From Amycolatopsis sp. (GTDB lineage Bacteria; Actinomycetota; Actinomycetes; Mycobacteriales; Pseudonocardiaceae): 64,000 nt of DNA. The notes beneath the pieces were generated by a model. It saw only the letters and a list, made by a program, of their open reading frames with translations. It did no database searches and was not told the origin of the DNA. Both the position numbers and the translations under genes were made by a program. The stretch spans positions 62,001 to 126,000 of the forward strand of contig NZ_JAODNM010000092.1 in the NCBI RefSeq assembly GCF_025464955.1, read 5' to 3'. This document shows positions 61,100 to 64,000 of the stretch, piece by piece. How positions within the stretch are numbered: the first letter of the stretch is position 1; every line of letters begins with the position of its first letter.

Positions 61100-61105
61100 T
61101 AGGAT
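61100..61105 (+). promoter_or_regulatory. -10 element of leaderless mec promoter
   Basis: TAGGAT ends 6 nt before GTG 61112. Overlapping inverted repeats AGTTG/CAACT and TGGAC/GTCCA lie just upstream (61077-61101) and could bind a repressor. Confidence 0.5.
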
Positions 61106-61111
61106 GTCGTT

Positions 61112-61519
61112 GTGCTTCAGATCCGCCGTGAACTCGTCGATGAGATTGTCGCCCATGCCCGCCGCGACCATCCGGACGAGGCGTGCGGGGTGATCGCGGG
61201 CCCCGAGGGTTCGGACCGCCCCGAGCGTTTCATCCCGATGCTCAACGCGGCCCGTTCGCCGACGTTCTACGAGTTCGATTCCGGCGACCTGCTCCGGCTC
61301 TACCGCGACATGGACGCGAAGGACGAGGTCCCGGTGGTGGTCTACCACTCGCACACCGCCACCGACGCCTATCCGTCGCGGACCGATGTCTCGTATGCCT
61401 CCGAACCGGAAGCGCACTACGTGCTGGTGTCCACCAAGGACGCCGACGCCCACCAGTTCCGGTCGTACCGCATCGTCGACGGGGTCATCACCGAGGAGCC
61501 CGTCAAAGTGCTGGACTAG
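61112..61519 (+). CDS. mec: JAMM metalloprotease Mec (CysO-cysteine hydrolase)
   Basis: 135 aa, GTG at 61112. Zinc peptidase that releases cysteine from the CysO-cysteine adduct. The JAMM site is complete: Glu23 (PDEACGV) and H79-x-H81-x7-S89-x2-D92 in YHSHTATDAYPSRTD. First gene of the mec-cysO-cysM group. Because CysO here has two residues after Gly-Gly, Mec is also the obvious candidate for trimming it. Confidence 0.94.
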   Translation: MLQIRRELVDEIVAHARRDHPDEACGVIAGPEGSDRPERFIPMLNAARSPTFYEFDSGDLLRLYRDMDAKDEVPVVVYHSHTATDAYPSRTDVSYASEPEAHYVLVSTKDADAHQFRSYRIVDGVITEEPVKVLD

Positions 61520-61586
61520 TGCCACCGGAATAAAGCGCAGTGCCCCGAACGTAACCCCTTACAGTTGCCCTAGCGGAGGTAGAACC

Positions 61587-61865
61587 ATGGCCGTCAGCGT
61601 TTCCATCCCGACCATCCTGCGGACCCACACGGGTGGCGAGAAGTCCGTCGAGGCGGCGGGCAAGACCGTCCTCGAGGTGATCGACGACGTCGAGTCCCGC
61701 CACGCCGGCCTCAAGGCCCGCCTGGTCAAGGAAGAGAAGCTGCACCGCTTCATCAACGTCTACGTCAACGACGAGGACGTCCGTTTCTCCGGTGGGCTCG
61801 AGGCCGAGGTCAAGGACGGCGACACGCTGACCATCCTGCCCGCCGTTGCCGGAGGCGCGCGCTAA
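61587..61865 (+). CDS. cysO: Ubiquitin-like sulfur carrier CysO with C-terminal extension
   Basis: 92 aa, ATG with GCGGAGG upstream. MoaD/ThiS fold that carries sulfur as a C-terminal thiocarboxylate. Normal family C-termini end in Gly-Gly; this one reads ILPAVAGGAR, with Ala91-Arg92 after Gly89-Gly90. The carrier could not be adenylated until those two residues are removed. Sits between mec and cysM. Confidence 0.94.
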   Translation: MAVSVSIPTILRTHTGGEKSVEAAGKTVLEVIDDVESRHAGLKARLVKEEKLHRFINVYVNDEDVRFSGGLEAEVKDGDTLTILPAVAGGAR

Positions 61866-61867
61866 CG

Positions 61868-62818
61868 ATGACTCGTTACGAGTCCCTGCTCGACGCGCTC
61901 GGTGGCACCCCGCTCGTCGGGCTGCCCCGGCTGTCGCCGACCGACGACGTCCGCCTTTGGGCCAAGCTCGAGGACCGCAACCCCACCGGGTCGATCAAGG
62001 ACCGGCCGGCGCTGGCGATGATCGAGGCCGCCGAGCGCGAGGGGTTGCTGCGCCGCGGGTCGACCATCCTGGAGCCGACGTCGGGCAACACCGGCATCTC
62101 GCTGGCCATGGCCGCGAAGCTCAAGGGCTACGGCCTGGTCTGCGTGATGCCGGAGAACACCTCCATCGAGCGCAAGCAGCTGCTGCAGGCTTACGGCGCG
62201 CGGATCGTCTTCTCGCCCGCGGCGGGCGGCTCCAACGAGGCCGTGCGACGCGCGAAGGAGCTGTCGAAGGAGAATCCCGAGTGGGTGATGCTCTACCAGT
62301 ACGGCAACCCTGCCAACGCCGACGCGCACTTCCGCGGCACCGGTCCTGAGCTGCTCAAGGACCTGCCGGAGCTAACACACTTCGTCGGCGGGCTCGGCAC
62401 CACGGGCACGCTCGTCGGCGTCGGGCGGTACCTGCGCGAGGCGAAGCCCGGCGTGCAGATCATCGCCGCTGAGCCGCGCTACGGCGAGCTCGTCTACGGC
62501 CTGCGGAACCTCGACGAGGGGTTCGTGCCTGAGCTGTACGACCCCAGCGTGCTGACCAGTCGGTACTCCGTCGGAGCGTACGACGCGCTTCGCCGGACAC
62601 GCGACCTGTTGGAGAACGAGGGCATCTTCGCCGGTATCTCGACCGGAGCCGTGCTTCACGCGGCGCTGGCCGTCGCGGAGAAGGCCGCCGCGAAGGGCGA
62701 GAAGGCCGACGTCGCGTTCATCGTCGCCGACGCGGGTTGGAAGTATCTTTCCACCGGCGCCTACAGCGGCTCTCTCGACGAAGCCGCCGCGCGCCTCGAC
62801 GGGCAACTTTGGGCTTAG
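61868..62818 (+). CDS. cysM: CysO-dependent O-phosphoserine sulfhydrylase CysM
   Basis: 316 aa, two bases after the cysO stop. PLP enzyme that joins O-phosphoserine with CysO thiocarboxylate to give CysO-cysteine. Lys44 in NPTGSIKDRPA forms the Schiff base, and EPTSGNTGISLAMAAKLKG follows. Arg213 in YGLRNLDEGF corresponds to the phosphoserine-selecting Arg of the mycobacterial enzyme. The C-terminus (YSGSLDEAAARLDGQLWA) is the lid typical of this class, not of O-acetylserine enzymes. Confidence 0.95.
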   Translation: MTRYESLLDALGGTPLVGLPRLSPTDDVRLWAKLEDRNPTGSIKDRPALAMIEAAEREGLLRRGSTILEPTSGNTGISLAMAAKLKGYGLVCVMPENTSIERKQLLQAYGARIVFSPAAGGSNEAVRRAKELSKENPEWVMLYQYGNPANADAHFRGTGPELLKDLPELTHFVGGLGTTGTLVGVGRYLREAKPGVQIIAAEPRYGELVYGLRNLDEGFVPELYDPSVLTSRYSVGAYDALRRTRDLLENEGIFAGISTGAVLHAALAVAEKAAAKGEKADVAFIVADAGWKYLSTGAYSGSLDEAAARLDGQLWA

Positions 62819-62877
62819 TGGGTTTGGCAGCCGCCGGATCAGGGTTTTTGCCGGAGGCGGCCCGGCGGGAGCAGCCG

Positions 62878-62883
62878 TAGCCT
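62878..62883 (+). promoter_or_regulatory. -10 element of leaderless rhomboid promoter
   Basis: TAGCCT ends 6 nt before GTG 62890; the same TAGCCTCA string precedes murI at the same distance. Confidence 0.55.
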
Positions 62884-62889
62884 CAAGTG

Positions 62890-63543
62890 GTGAGTACATT
62901 GCCTGAGCCCGCCGCCAGTCCGGCTGAACCGGACGCCGCCAAGCGCATCCTGCCGGCCAATCCCAAGATGGCCGGGATCGTCGCGCTCGCCTTCACGGCC
63001 GTGCTGTACCTCGTCGAGCTGGTCGACGTCGTCACGCCCGGCAACCTCGACCAGGGCGGGATCCACTCCCGCAGCCTGTCGGGGCTCGAGGGGGTGATCT
63101 GGGCGCCGCTGCTGCACAACGGCTGGTCGCACCTGTTCGGGAACACCCTGCCGGTGCTGATCTTCGCCTTCCTCGCGATGGCGGCCGGGATCGGTCAGTG
63201 GGTCGCGGTCACCGCCACCATCTGGATCATCAGCGGACTCGGCGTCTGGCTGACCGGCCCGTCGCTCGCCGTCACCGTGGGCGCTTCGGGTCTCGCGTTC
63301 GGCTGGCTGGCGTACCTGCTGGTCCGTGGCCTGTTCAACCGCAGCCCCGGGCAAATCGGCGTCTCCCTGGTCCTGCTGTTCATCTGGGGCGGGATGCTGT
63401 GGGGAGTCCTGCCCGGCAACCCGGCGGTCTCCTGGCAGGGGCACCTCTTCGGCGCGCTCGCCGGCATCCTGGCCGCCTGGGTCGCCACGAAGACCGGCAA
63501 GTCGAAGGCGAAGAAGGTCACCGCCGCCGGCCTGGACGGTTAA
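62890..63543 (+). CDS. Rhomboid-family intramembrane serine protease
   Basis: 217 aa from GTG 62890 (GTG 62887 adds one residue). Six membrane helices. The conserved loop HNGWSHLFGNTLPVLIFA, the nucleophile Ser in VGASGLAFGWLAYLL and the catalytic His in WQGHLFGALAGILAAW are all in place. Cleaves membrane proteins; targets unknown. Same neighbour order as Rv1337. Confidence 0.9.
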   Translation: MSTLPEPAASPAEPDAAKRILPANPKMAGIVALAFTAVLYLVELVDVVTPGNLDQGGIHSRSLSGLEGVIWAPLLHNGWSHLFGNTLPVLIFAFLAMAAGIGQWVAVTATIWIISGLGVWLTGPSLAVTVGASGLAFGWLAYLLVRGLFNRSPGQIGVSLVLLFIWGGMLWGVLPGNPAVSWQGHLFGALAGILAAWVATKTGKSKAKKVTAAGLDG

Positions 63544-63600
63544 CCGGCGACGTGCGGACGCTGTCGCATCCGGCGTTCCCTCAAGGCCCCCTTGTGACGT

Positions 63601-63652
63601 GTCGTGAAGGCCACTTCACGGCGTAAGGCGTACTCAACTAGGCCTTCACGAC
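63601..63652. repeat. Dispersed GTCGTGAAGGCC hairpin repeat, copy 2
   Basis: Perfect arms GTCGTGAAGGCC (63601-63612) and GGCCTTCACGAC (63641-63652) around 28 nt that match the loop of copy 1 (10973-11025) almost base for base. It lies between the rhomboid and murI genes. Confidence 0.85.
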
Positions 63653-63666
63653 GTCCCTGCCCCCGG

Positions 63667-63672
63667 TAGCCT
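63667..63672 (+). promoter_or_regulatory. -10 element of leaderless murI promoter
   Basis: TAGCCT ends 6 nt before GTG 63679. Confidence 0.55.
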
Positions 63673-63678
63673 CATGGG

Positions 63679-64000
63679 GTGACTACGCGCGCCGATCTCC
63701 CCATCGGTGTCTTCGATTCTGGGGTCGGCGGGTTGACCGTCGCCAGGGCGATCCTCGACCAGCTCCCGGCCGAGCAATTGCGTTACGTCGGTGACACCGC
63801 GCACAACCCGTACGGCCCGCTGCCGATCGCCAGGGCCCGTGAACTCGCGCTCGCGGCGATGGACGAGATCGTCGACAGCGGGGTGAAGGCCCTGGTCATC
63901 GCCTGCAACACTGCGTCGGCCGCGTGCCTGCGTGACGCGCGGGAGCGGTATGACGTGCCGGTCGTGGAGGTCGTCCTCCCGGCAGTGCGCCGGGCCGTCG
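63679..64000 (+). CDS. murI: Glutamate racemase, 3' end cut by window
   Basis: 107 codons visible from GTG 63679, out of roughly 270. Makes D-glutamate for peptidoglycan. The first catalytic Asp is in IGVFDSGVGGLTVARAI and the first catalytic Cys in VIACNTASAA; YVGDTAHNPYGPLP lies between. The second Cys half is beyond the window. Matches Rv1338 in order. Confidence 0.95.
   Translation, partial: MTTRADLPIGVFDSGVGGLTVARAILDQLPAEQLRYVGDTAHNPYGPLPIARARELALAAMDEIVDSGVKALVIACNTASAACLRDARERYDVPVVEVVLPAVRRAV

Overview
The window is high-G+C actinobacterial chromosome, most likely from Amycolatopsis or a close Pseudonocardiales relative. Reasons: GTG starts are common, A/T-ending codons are scarce, Rho carries a large Gln/Gly/Arg-rich insertion, MurA has Asp instead of Cys in its active-site loop, and the gene order follows Mycobacterium tuberculosis from lysA to murI (roughly Rv1293 to Rv1338) with lineage-specific insertions. 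No rRNA, tRNA or CRISPR was recognised.

Layout. 1-4342: lysA (5' cut), hom, thrC, thrB, a tight aspartate-family amino-acid operon. 4343-12365: rho with a long leader and an intrinsic terminator, a secreted putative wall hydrolase on the minus strand, rpmE, prfA, prmC, tsaC and wecA. 12286-13146: a small foreign-looking insert with a secreted 4-Cys protein gene, flanked by two 72-bp copies of the wecA 3' end. 13157-21567: atpI, atpB-E-F-H-A-G-D-C (complete F1Fo ATP synthase) and a DUF2550 gene; a hairpin and a possible promoter separate atpD from atpC. 21570-23913: a RidA-like gene, pduO-type adenosyltransferase and murA. 23910-47983 is an accessory region with no preserved reference order except nucS: a TetR cassette with two operators, a LysE exporter, ethylmalonyl-CoA mutase, a DapA-like lyase with LysR, a cysteine hydrolase with an AraC-type regulator, enoyl-CoA hydratase, NUDIX, nucS, a PASTA lipoprotein, a sodium:solute symporter with a small membrane partner, DUF3558-like lipoproteins, dhaKLM, a double 3-hydroxyacyl-CoA dehydrogenase, an Lrp/PLP-lyase pair and a phosphodiesterase. 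It holds at least four decayed genes (YdcF/DUF218, DUF4265, AraC, aminoglycoside-phosphotransferase family) and several repeats. 48120-52783: ctaD, serB, a peptidyl-tRNA-hydrolase-like gene, osmC and a small unknown gene. 52840-64000: the conserved order resumes with dinG (bioY, a secreted protein, eda and pncA are interposed), pncB, clpS, DUF2017, P1 peptidase, mec-cysO-cysM, rhomboid and murI (3' cut).

Functional links. PduO can supply adenosylcobalamin to the mutase. Mec, CysO and CysM form the protein-thiocarboxylate cysteine route, which needs O-phosphoserine from the pathway completed by SerB. PncA and PncB form a nicotinamide salvage pair. DhaM carries its own HPr domain and so links dihydroxyacetone phosphorylation to the PTS.

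Signals beyond genes. An 11-bp palindrome, TCCAYTGTGGA, occurs nine times, always inside genes and often through rare codons. At least 15 genes have a -10-like hexamer ending 6-7 nt before the start codon, which implies leaderless transcripts. Two families of dispersed intergenic repeats (GTCGTGAAGGCC hairpins and GCGAGTCCCAC units) sit at gene ends. CysO ends in Gly-Gly-Ala-Arg, so it would need trimming before activation.
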